Assembly: GCA_023150945.1 (NCBI GenBank)
Contig: JAKLJX010000004.1
Location: 124,001 to 188,000 of the forward strand
Origin: a bacterium
GTDB lineage: Bacteria; Zhuqueibacterota; Zhuqueibacteria; Zhuqueibacterales; Zhuqueibacteraceae
Direction: 5' to 3'
DNA: 64,000 bases
Position 1 is the stretch's first letter; every line of letters starts with the position of its first letter. Both the position numbers and the translations under genes were made by a program. The notes under the pieces were generated by a model. The model was not told the DNA's origin and made no database searches. It saw nothing but the letters and a program-made list of their open reading frames with translations. This document shows, in pieces, positions 1 through 6,879 of the stretch.

Positions 1-352
1 AGTCGAGATTGCCGTTCTTGGGAAAGCACGCGATGTTCAGCGCGGTGAGCGGCGTGCCGCCCATGACATACACATCACTCAACGCGTTGGTCACGGCGAT
101 GCGGCCGAAATCATAGGGGTCATCGACGATAGGGGTGAAGAAGTCGACGGTCTGCACCAGCGCCAGGTCTTCCCGCAACTGGTAGATGCCGGCATCGGCG
201 GCGAGATCGAGGCCGACCAGCACGTTGGGCATGGGCGTTTGCTTCACTTTACTCAAAACTTGCCACAACAACGTTGGGCTCAGTTTGGAAGCTCAGCCGG
301 CGCAGCGAACGGTGTGCGTGAGTTTGATGATTTCGTCTTTGGTATGGCTCAT
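1..352 (-). CDS. selD: Selenide, water dikinase SelD, selenocysteine-containing, 3' end cut by window edge
   Basis: SelD makes selenophosphate from selenide and ATP, the Se donor for selenocysteine and selenouridine synthesis. Reading the minus strand from ATG at 352, 117 codons are visible. They begin [19 protein letters not shown], then an in-frame TGA at 295-293, then ASKLSP, and later [31 protein letters not shown] and TALNIACFP, which are strongly conserved SelD segments. The TGA falls exactly where the family has its catalytic Cys or Sec (Cys17 in E. coli), and the frame stays open to the window edge, so UGA is read as Sec rather than stop. A hairpin that could act as a bacterial SECIS follows it. 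The ATG is one base after the stop of the upstream small gene, so the two are co-transcribed. A standard gene finder would call two fragments or none. The alternative, a nonsense mutation, is unlikely given the position. Confidence 0.88.
254..288 (-). promoter_or_regulatory. Candidate bacterial SECIS hairpin in selD
   Basis: On the minus strand, starting 4 nt after the UGA, the mRNA can fold as a lower stem (288-282 with 260-254, one C-U mismatch), a small internal loop, then GCC (279-277) with GGC (264-262), an unpaired U at 265, CAAC (276-273) with GUUG (269-266), and a GUU tip at 272-270. The tip lies about 20 nt after the UGA, in the range known for bSECIS elements, which need a bulged U and a GU in the loop. 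Here the bulged U is on the 3' side, not the 5' side as in E. coli fdhF. The fold was found by eye. Confidence 0.55.
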
Positions 353-353
353 G

Positions 354-686
354 TCAATTCAAGCAGAGCGTGCCAAACGCGTCTTTGTCCCGCTGCAATG
401 CCTCTTTCAATTCCCGGCCGCAGCGCTCGCTGCAAATGACGAAGTACAAATCATTGCCGTCTTTCTTGGCCTGCGAATCGCTCGGCACCACGATCGCCGG
501 CACGGTGCGGCGAATCAAGGCGAGGAACAGCGGAATGGTCTTGCCCTCGCGGTCGCGCAGATCGATGCCCGGCATGGCTTTCGCACCGCAGCCGAAAACC
601 TCTTCATCGGGATCGATGACGCGGTCGCACCAGGCGCAGCGGTCGGGCATGGGGTCATGCGCGGCAGGTTTCTTCTTACGTTTCAT
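354..686 (-). CDS. Small Cys-rich protein of unknown function
   Basis: A 110-residue protein, not recognised by name. It has three Cys clusters: CAWC near residue 17, FGCG near residue 32 and CSERC near residue 83. CAWC and CSERC suggest a single zinc site of treble-clef type. There is no signal peptide or membrane helix, and the N-terminus is basic (MKRKKK). An upstream in-frame ATG at 716 exists, but the start at 686 overlaps the stop of the DUF1295 gene as ATGA and fits translational coupling. Its stop is one base from the selD start, so it lies between two genes in a coupled operon. A selenium-related role is only guilt by association. Confidence 0.7.
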   Translation of the reverse strand: MKRKKKPAAHDPMPDRCAWCDRVIDPDEEVFGCGAKAMPGIDLRDREGKTIPLFLALIRRTVPAIVVPSDSQAKKDGNDLYFVICSERCGRELKEALQRDKDAFGTLCLN

Positions 687-1486
687 GAGGCAGATCTCAA
701 GTTCTTTTTGAGCCACGGTATGAACATGCTGGTCGTGCGCTGATACTCCCGATAATCCTGCCCCTTGCTACGCAGCGCCTGGGCTTCGGTCGCGGGAATG
801 CCGGTGACTTTGAATATCGCCAACAAGATAAGCACCGGCGCGCTGAGTGCCAGCCAACCCAGCGGCGAAGCCAGGGCGAACAGGGCGTAAGCGACCCAGA
901 TCAACGATTCGAAGAAATAGTTGGGATGGCGGGAATAGTTCCACCAGCCCGCGCGGCACGTTTTGCCGCGGTTTTCGGGATTGCTTTTGAAGCGATGCAA
1001 CTGCCCATCCGCGGTGGTTTCACCGGCATAAGCCACCAGCCAGAGGCCGAAGCCGAGCCATTCGAGCGCGGCCAGGCGCGGCGCCGGATTCAAAGATGCC
1101 AACAGAAACGGCAGCGACAACACCACCGCGAGCAGGGCCTGTGCCTGAAAGAAAATGAAGAATTTCAATCCAAGGTGGGTTTGCCAGCGGCGCCGTAGTT
1201 CGCGATAACGGCCCTCTTCCGCCTGGCCGACATAACGCGTAAGCAGGAGAAAGAAAGCCAGGCGTAATCCCCACGTCATTGCCATGGCCGTAATCAGCAA
1301 TCGCCTTGGCAAGAAACCTTCCGCCGTGAGGCAATACCACAGCGCGAGCAGCGCCAATCCCAAAGCCCAGCCGAAATCCACGATACCGGCATTCTCGGTG
1401 CCGAGTTGGATCGCCCACAGGATCGTCATCAGCAACAGAACGAGCATCCAACCGCTGCCAAGCAGCGTGAAGATCTGGGCAGTCAT
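683..1486 (-). CDS. DUF1295 family membrane protein (steroid 5-alpha-reductase-like fold)
   Basis: A 267-residue integral membrane protein with about six or seven hydrophobic helices. The C-terminal part carries CRAGWWNYSRHPNYFFESL, the hallmark of the DUF1295 / isoprenylcysteine methyltransferase-like superfamily, in which this segment lines the cofactor site. Family members are NAD(P)H-dependent reductases or methyltransferases acting on lipids. The substrate here cannot be told. The ATG at 1486 has a GGAGAGAG ribosome site just upstream. It is the first gene of the operon leading into the Cys-rich protein and selD. About 170 bp separate it from the end of the E1 gene upstream, room for its own promoter, although I saw no clear -35/-10 pair. 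Confidence 0.85.
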   Translation of the reverse strand: MTAQIFTLLGSGWMLVLLLMTILWAIQLGTENAGIVDFGWALGLALLALWYCLTAEGFLPRRLLITAMAMTWGLRLAFFLLLTRYVGQAEEGRYRELRRRWQTHLGLKFFIFFQAQALLAVVLSLPFLLASLNPAPRLAALEWLGFGLWLVAYAGETTADGQLHRFKSNPENRGKTCRAGWWNYSRHPNYFFESLIWVAYALFALASPLGWLALSAPVLILLAIFKVTGIPATEAQALRSKGQDYREYQRTTSMFIPWLKKNLRSAS

Positions 1487-1659
1487 CGAATTCTCTCTCC
1501 GGTAATGCCGTTGCTGCAGGCCGTCCGCGCGTTTTGGCCTTGCGGCAGTCTTCCAACGCGGCGCCTGAATGTCGCACTGCGCTGCCTAATAGTCAACCCA
1601 TCTTTTTGTAATTTCCGCGGCGCCGGACTACCTGTTTGGCGGCATTCTCCAACTACACT

Positions 1660-4167
1660 TCAATAGCGCAGCAGACGTCTGGCTGTTTCCTCGATCTGCT
1701 GCTGGCGCACGAGGAATTCTTCCTCGAGCGGGGGACTGTAGGGCACGGGCGCGTCAAGAGCGCCCAACACGCACACTGGCGCATCGAGTGCCGCAAACGC
1801 TTCTTCCGCAATGATCGCGGCAATCGACTGGCCGAGGCCGCCGGTTTTGGAATCCTCGTGCACGATCAGCACGCGATTGGTGTGCCGCACGCACGCCAGA
1901 ATGGCATTCTTGTCGAGCGGCTGCAGCGAACGCAGATCGAGCACTTGGCAGGTGAGGCCGTCGTTCTCGGCGAGCGTTTGCGCTGCCGCCAGGCAGCGAT
2001 GCACGTAGGCGCCGTAGGTGATCATGGTCAAATCATCGCCGGCGCGTTTCAAATGGGCGCTGCCAATCGTGATCAACTCCTCGGCGTGCGCCTCGGGCAA
2101 CTGCTGTTTGATCGAGGCCAGGCGATAGAGCGCGATGTGTTCGAGAAAGAGCACCGGATTCTCATCGCGGATGGCGGCTTTCAGCAGGCCCTTGGCCTCG
2201 CGCGGGGTGGAGGGGCAAACGATCTTCAGGCCGGGCGTGCGGTAAAACCACGGCTCGGTGTTCTGGGAGTGATACGGCCCGGCGTTGCGCAAGCCGCCCC
2301 AGGGCAGGCGCACGGTCATGGGCACGGGCTGGCCCCAGCGATAGTAGATCTTCGCGGCATTGTTCACGAGTTGATTGAAGCCGCTCGCCACGAAATCATT
2401 GAACTGAATCTCCGCCACCGGACGCTTGCCCAACAGCGCCGCACCGGTGGCACAGGCAAGGATTGCCGCCTCCGCGAGCGGCGTGTTGATCATGCGGTCG
2501 CCGAATTCCGCCAGCAATGATTTGAGAATGACGAACGCGTTGCCGTAGTTGCCGCCGACGTCTTCACCCAGCAGAAAAACCTCGGGATCCCGCCGCAGTT
2601 CTTCTTCCAACGCTTCGACAATCGCCTGCCAGAAGGTTTTGCCGTTGGGATCGAACTGCACGCCGGCCGGTTCGGATGGCTGCCAGGATTCTATTTCACG
2701 ATTTTGCTCGCGATTGCCGACCAGCGGCAGGCGATGCTGTTGCCATTCGCCGCCCGTGATCACCGGATGTCCGGCCAAACTGGCATCCGGCCACGGCGCC
2801 GCGATCACCTTTTGCGCCGCGCTCTCGATTTCCACGGCAATCGCAGCGATCATCTGCTCGAGTTCCTGGGGGTGCAGCACGCCTTCCGCGAGCAAATGCT
2901 GCTGATAAAGTTTGATCGGATCCCTCTGGTACCAGAATTCATACTTTTGGGCATCGACATACCCGCCGTTGATTTTTGCCGGCGGCACATATTCCAGGAA
3001 CTGATCGGGTTCTTTGCCGAAGTAGAGCATGTCATCGTGATGCGCGTGGCCGCACATGCGCATGGCAATCAACTCCACCAGCACCGGCCCTGCGCCGCGG
3101 CGGCAGGCCTCGGCAGCCTCGGCGACGGTGGCAAACACGGCTTCCGGATCAGTGCCATCGATCGTGATGCCACGCATGCCATAGCCCAGTGCCTTTTGCG
3201 CGAAGTTGAACGCGGCACATTGTTCCTGCACCGGCGTGGAAAGCGCGGTTTGATTGTTTTGCACGATGAACACAATCGGCATCTTCTGCACCGCCGCGAA
3301 GTTGATGACTTCATGCCATTCGCCGGCGGAAGTGCCGCCTTCGCCAAGGCAGTTGATGATGACCCGTCCGGTGCCGCGCAAGGCGAAGCCGATGCCGCAC
3401 GCCGAGCCGGTGCTCAAAGTGATCGGCGCGGCCGGAGGGAGGATGCCGCAGGCGAAATCGCCGAGGTGCAGGTCTTTGCCGTTCGTCGGCTTGCCGGTTT
3501 TGCCCATTTGCGCGGCCATGATGTCGTAAGGTTGCTGGCCCATGGCCAGTGCCAGGCCCAGATCGCGAATCATCGGCGCGACGAAATCACCGGTGTAACG
3601 GCCGTCTTGTTGGAATTCCGGCCCGCGCCGCAGCCGCAGCGCGGCGGCGTAGATCGCCTCCTGGCCCATGGAGCGAAAGCCCTTGCCTTGAAAGGGCAGG
3701 CCGCCGGGCAGCTTCACTTCGCCGTTGGTGAAGAGTTTTTTCAGCCGGGCATCGAGATGGCGCGTGCGCAGCATGCCGGCCAGAATCTCGAGCTTCTCGG
3801 CTTTGGTGAGTGCGTGCCGCAGCGCCGTACGCGCGAACGCTGCGCGCAGATCTTGAACGAGCCGCTCGTTAAAATGCTCGCGCATCTGGTTGCGGCTCAC
3901 GGCCGGATAGGCTTCTGCGCTCCCAGCCTCGGGTGCGAGCTGAGTCAGGCGCCGGCTTGCTTCGCTGAGATAGCGCTGCTCGAATTGCGCCATGTGCGCG
4001 GGCGTCAATTCTGCGGGAAAATCGCCAGCAATTGCGCGCCAACACCCCGCAAGCTCGGCCTGCAACAGCGGTGCGACCTGGGCAACGGTGGCAGCCACTT
4101 CAGTTTCCAACGCCGGCAAGCGGAGACTTGACACTGCGGCGCTCTTCGCGCTCGAGTCGAGAAGCAT
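1660..4167 (-). CDS. 2-oxoacid dehydrogenase E1, fused alpha and beta subunits
   Basis: E1 of the pyruvate / branched-chain 2-oxoacid dehydrogenase type, TPP-dependent decarboxylation of a 2-oxoacid. At 835 residues it carries both halves in one chain. An N-terminal extension of about 125 residues is followed by the alpha (TPP-binding) domain with GEGGTSAGEW near residue 275, then a transketolase-like beta domain from about residue 500 with FLLGEDVGGNYGNAFVILKS, and a C-terminal domain ending near VLGALDAPVPYSPPLEEEF. The start at 4167 is preferred over 4221 because AAGGAAGAG lies 7-9 bases before it. No E2 or E3 gene is nearby, so the partner is encoded elsewhere. The substrate (pyruvate or branched-chain 2-oxoacid) cannot be settled by eye. 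Confidence 0.88.
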   Translation of the reverse strand: MLLDSSAKSAAVSSLRLPALETEVAATVAQVAPLLQAELAGCWRAIAGDFPAELTPAHMAQFEQRYLSEASRRLTQLAPEAGSAEAYPAVSRNQMREHFNERLVQDLRAAFARTALRHALTKAEKLEILAGMLRTRHLDARLKKLFTNGEVKLPGGLPFQGKGFRSMGQEAIYAAALRLRRGPEFQQDGRYTGDFVAPMIRDLGLALAMGQQPYDIMAAQMGKTGKPTNGKDLHLGDFACGILPPAAPITLSTGSACGIGFALRGTGRVIINCLGEGGTSAGEWHEVINFAAVQKMPIVFIVQNNQTALSTPVQEQCAAFNFAQKALGYGMRGITIDGTDPEAVFATVAEAAEACRRGAGPVLVELIAMRMCGHAHHDDMLYFGKEPDQFLEYVPPAKINGGYVDAQKYEFWYQRDPIKLYQQHLLAEGVLHPQELEQMIAAIAVEIESAAQKVIAAPWPDASLAGHPVITGGEWQQHRLPLVGNREQNREIESWQPSEPAGVQFDPNGKTFWQAIVEALEEELRRDPEVFLLGEDVGGNYGNAFVILKSLLAEFGDRMINTPLAEAAILACATGAALLGKRPVAEIQFNDFVASGFNQLVNNAAKIYYRWGQPVPMTVRLPWGGLRNAGPYHSQNTEPWFYRTPGLKIVCPSTPREAKGLLKAAIRDENPVLFLEHIALYRLASIKQQLPEAHAEELITIGSAHLKRAGDDLTMITYGAYVHRCLAAAQTLAENDGLTCQVLDLRSLQPLDKNAILACVRHTNRVLIVHEDSKTGGLGQSIAAIIAEEAFAALDAPVCVLGALDAPVPYSPPLEEEFLVRQQQIEETARRLLRY

Positions 4168-4514
4168 TGCTGCTCTTCCTTTGGATCTTTTTAACACCGG
4201 GTTAGAGGAACAACGAGGCAAGAAACGATCTTCGAACGCTGGAAGTCATGCGCCGGCGTGAGGTTGGGGATGCCGGCAGTCATTGTCTACAGCGCTTGGG
4301 CTTGAGGTGCAGAGCATCAGGCGATGCACACGATCTCTCACGAGTGGGTCGATCGACCCTCGGCCACACACTGTCGCAGCATTCAAAACCGGAACACATC
4401 GTTTAAAAAGAATCACGCAAAGGCGGAGAGCCGCACAGCATGACTGCCGTGCATTGCACCTCGTCCCCGCCTTTGCGTGCCTTGTTGTCGTAGTGTGACT
4501 CCGGCGCGCCGGCG
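4168..4514. other. Intergenic stretch between E1 and the DUF2090 gene
   Basis: 347 bp with no convincing gene. It must hold the promoter of the E1 gene, but no good -35/-10 pair stands out. Its right half contains the long inverted repeat listed separately. Confidence 0.5.
4408..4479 (-). terminator. Long inverted repeat followed by a T-run, probable terminator of the DUF2090 gene
   Basis: CACGCAAAGGCGG (4414-4426) and its perfect complement CCGCCTTTGCGTG (4467-4479) are separated by 40 bases that can form a second weaker hairpin. On the minus strand the stem is followed by ATTCTTTTT, as in an intrinsic terminator, and it lies 36 bp past the stop of the minus-strand gene that ends at 4515. 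The loop is long for a terminator, and the CGCAAAGGCG core resembles dispersed intergenic repeats seen in many genomes, so it may be a mobile repeat serving as a terminator. Confidence 0.5.
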
Positions 4515-5438
4515 TTACACCTGCGCCTTGGTGAACAAGTCAACCAGGCCCTTGTAGTTGTTGGCCACCATGTTGACCGCCTGCTCCCGGCTGTGCTTGT
4601 TGTTCTTCAGACCTTCCAGCGCATCCCAGAACACGGTGCGGCCGACGGCAAAGCCGATCACGCCCTCGACTTTGGCGCCTTCCCGCAGCCAGTGATTGAC
4701 CTTCTCCGCGTTTTCGCCGCGGCCGAGCACGATCATGCCGACTTGATTGCGGCCGTTGCTGCGTGCTTGCGCGACAATGGCCTTGTAGTCTTCCGCGTGC
4801 TCCAGCCCTTCGAGCTTCCACACGTCCGGCTCGATGCCGGCGGCCTGCAATTCCGCAATCGCCTTTTCCATCAAGCCGGGGCGGACGGTGGTGTCGAATT
4901 TCTTCTTGTCGCCGCCGAGCTTCGCCAGTTGCGCCTCAGTGGCCGGCACCAGCAGCTCGAACATGAACTTTTTGTTGTGAGCGTGGCAATAGTCGCTCAG
5001 CTTGGCGAGGCGCGCCGCCTGACGCTGGTTCAGCGTGGCGTCATCTTCGACATTATAGCGCACCAATACTTTAACGAAGCTGGGATTGAATTTTTCGATG
5101 TGGGCGCCGAACTGATCGCCGTATTCGAAATCGAATTCATCCTGCCCGCTCTTCTCGGCCGGCATCGCGACCATGATGCCGTTCTTCGCTGCATCCAGTG
5201 CGCAGTCGGTGCCGAATTGCTCATCCACCAGGATGGCGGCTTTGGCTTTCGGCACGCCCATCGCCAGCGCCTTCAGGAAGCCTTCATAGACCACGTATTT
5301 GTACGAGGCAATCATTTTGGTCTCTTCCGCGGTCGGCTGGCGGCCCTTGATGCCGAACATCTTGGCCTGAAACGAGCCGCGGTGATCAAACGGCATCACA
5401 AACAAGGTGTCGGGATAGCCCAAATTCGACATCGCCAT
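4515..5438 (-). CDS. DUF2090 protein, class I aldolase-like (IolC C-terminal family)
   Basis: A 307-residue cytoplasmic protein of the DUF2090 family, a TIM-barrel aldolase-like domain that is also found fused to the sugar kinase IolC (myo-inositol catabolism). Here it stands alone. Visible family features are MPFDHRGSFQAKMFG near the N-terminus, ILVDEQFG, the strand FVKVLVRYN, the segment FMFELLVPAT and the C-terminal GFAVGRTVFWDAL. The ATG at 5438 follows AAGGAG at ideal spacing. No inositol genes are in the window, so the substrate is unknown. A 535-bp gap precedes it and a probable terminator follows, so it looks monocistronic. Confidence 0.82.
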   Translation of the reverse strand: MAMSNLGYPDTLFVMPFDHRGSFQAKMFGIKGRQPTAEETKMIASYKYVVYEGFLKALAMGVPKAKAAILVDEQFGTDCALDAAKNGIMVAMPAEKSGQDEFDFEYGDQFGAHIEKFNPSFVKVLVRYNVEDDATLNQRQAARLAKLSDYCHAHNKKFMFELLVPATEAQLAKLGGDKKKFDTTVRPGLMEKAIAELQAAGIEPDVWKLEGLEHAEDYKAIVAQARSNGRNQVGMIVLGRGENAEKVNHWLREGAKVEGVIGFAVGRTVFWDALEGLKNNKHSREQAVNMVANNYKGLVDLFTKAQV

Positions 5439-5973
5439 GGAAATCTCCTTACAGTTGGTTCTTCAGATGTTTGCTGGCGAGCGGCGGTACGCCACCAGTC
5501 GCTGTGCGACATTCCTCAACAAAAATCAATGTCGGGGGAGTGCATAAAATTGAAGGCGAGCACAATTGCTTGCAATCGGCTTTCTTCATCATTTTTGCGC
5601 GAACCAAAATAGTCAGTTTTGCCGACTCTTGCAAGGCTGTTTTCTGCACGGTACCAAGCATGCGAAAAACCGCTTGCTGTTTTGCTTCCGCAGCCCTAGT
5701 TTGGCGTGAATCGCAGAGTCTTCCACACCGTCCGGAAGGACACGCATCAAACAGGACTTTGCGTTCGGCTGCGATTCTACTTTACGGAGAATGGTGGACA
5801 GCAACCTCGATTCGAAGAAGTGACTTCTCAATGTGTCGTTCAGAAGAATCCGGTGAAATACCCGGCCCGGTGCCCACCTCTTCACAGGATCCCGCTGGAG
5901 GACAGGGCGGTGGACGGACTTTTCAAGCCAACAGAATACGAGCAAACGCGATCACCCAACGGAGCCTCCTCGC
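5439..5973. other. 535-bp intergenic region between divergent genes
   Basis: It separates the minus-strand DUF2090 gene from the plus-strand SAM hydroxide adenosyltransferase gene. Several open frames cross it, but none has family-like sequence or a good ribosome site. It is less GC-rich than its surroundings. It presumably holds two divergent promoters. I could not pick a convincing one. Confidence 0.5.
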
Positions 5974-6879
5974 ATGAAGCATCTGATGCGCGCGATTTTT
6001 CTGAGTGCGAGCTTGCACACCGCCTGCTGGGCGCAAGCCGCGCTGGTTTTTCAAAGTGACTTTGGCGTGCGCGATGGCGCCGTGGCCAGCATGAAGGGTG
6101 TGGCCTACGGCGTACAGCCGCATCTCAACATGTTCGACCTCACCCACCACATTCCCGCCTTCAGCATCTGGGAAGCAGCGCTGCGCCTGAAGGAAACCGC
6201 GCCCTACTGGCCGGCAGGAACGGTTTTCGTTTCGGTGGTGGATCCCGGGGTGGGCACGGAACGCAAGTCGGTTGTGCTCAAAACCAAAACCGGCCACTTC
6301 TTCGTCACGCCCGACAACGGCACGCTCACTTTTGTCGCGGAAAACATGGGCATCGCTGCGCTGCGCGAGATCGATGAAAATCGCAACCGCCTGCCCGCCT
6401 CGCGCGAGTCCTATACCTTTCACGGCCGTGACGTGTACGCCTTCACCGCGGCGCGGCTGGCGGCCGGCGTCATTACATTTGAAGAAGTCGGACCCGCGCT
6501 CGCGCCGCGCGTCGTCGTTATTCCCCATCAAAAAGCTGCCTCCGAACCAGGCGCGCTGCTGGGCACCATTCCGATTCTTGACGTGCAATTCGGCAACGTC
6601 TGGACCAACATCGACCAGGCGACGTTCGCAAAGCTGGGGCTGCAATTCGGCGAGCGCTGCCGCGTGGCCATCACCAACCAGAACACGCCGGTCTACGAGG
6701 GGGAGATGCCCTACGCCCGCACCTTCGGCGAAGTGCCGGTCGGCACACCGCTGCTTTATCTCAACAGCGAATTGCATGTCGCGCTGGCAATCAATCAGGG
6801 CAGTTTTGCCGCGGTGTACCAGATCGGCTCCGGTCCGGATTGGCGCATCCGCATTCAGAAAGTGATGCAAGCAGAATGA
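5974..6879 (+). CDS. Exported SAM hydroxide adenosyltransferase (DUF62 / chlorinase-fluorinase family)
   Basis: Enzymes of this family hydrolyse S-adenosylmethionine to adenosine and methionine using an activated water or hydroxide. The 301-residue protein shows the N-domain motifs LVFQSDFGVRDGAVASMKG, VVDPGVGTERKSVVL and FFVTPDNGTLTFV, and a C-domain from about residue 190 with ILDVQFGNVWTNI. Unusually, the first 22 residues (MKHLMRAIFLSASLHTACWAQA) look like a cleaved signal peptide, and the mature chain would start right at the first core strand. That puts the enzyme in the periplasm, where SAM is not expected. The stop overlaps the start of the following ABC exporter, so the two are coupled. 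The usual family length is about 260-300 aa. The start is supported by GGAGCC upstream. Confidence 0.87.
   Translation: MKHLMRAIFLSASLHTACWAQAALVFQSDFGVRDGAVASMKGVAYGVQPHLNMFDLTHHIPAFSIWEAALRLKETAPYWPAGTVFVSVVDPGVGTERKSVVLKTKTGHFFVTPDNGTLTFVAENMGIAALREIDENRNRLPASRESYTFHGRDVYAFTAARLAAGVITFEEVGPALAPRVVVIPHQKAASEPGALLGTIPILDVQFGNVWTNIDQATFAKLGLQFGERCRVAITNQNTPVYEGEMPYARTFGEVPVGTPLLYLNSELHVALAINQGSFAAVYQIGSGPDWRIRIQKVMQAE

Noticed and set aside
293-295. UGA as a nonsense mutation that makes selD a pseudogene
   Set aside because: It falls exactly on the catalytic Cys/Sec codon and the frame is intact and conserved on both sides, which random mutation would rarely produce.
2704-4131. Long plus-strand open frame (475 codons) opposite the E1 gene
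   Set aside because: It is an antisense shadow of the clearly conserved E1 gene; the translation is His/Arg/Gly-rich without family motifs.
5449-5945. Possible small genes in the 5439-5973 gap
   Set aside because: Several frames of 100 or so codons, but none with a ribosome site plus protein-like composition.
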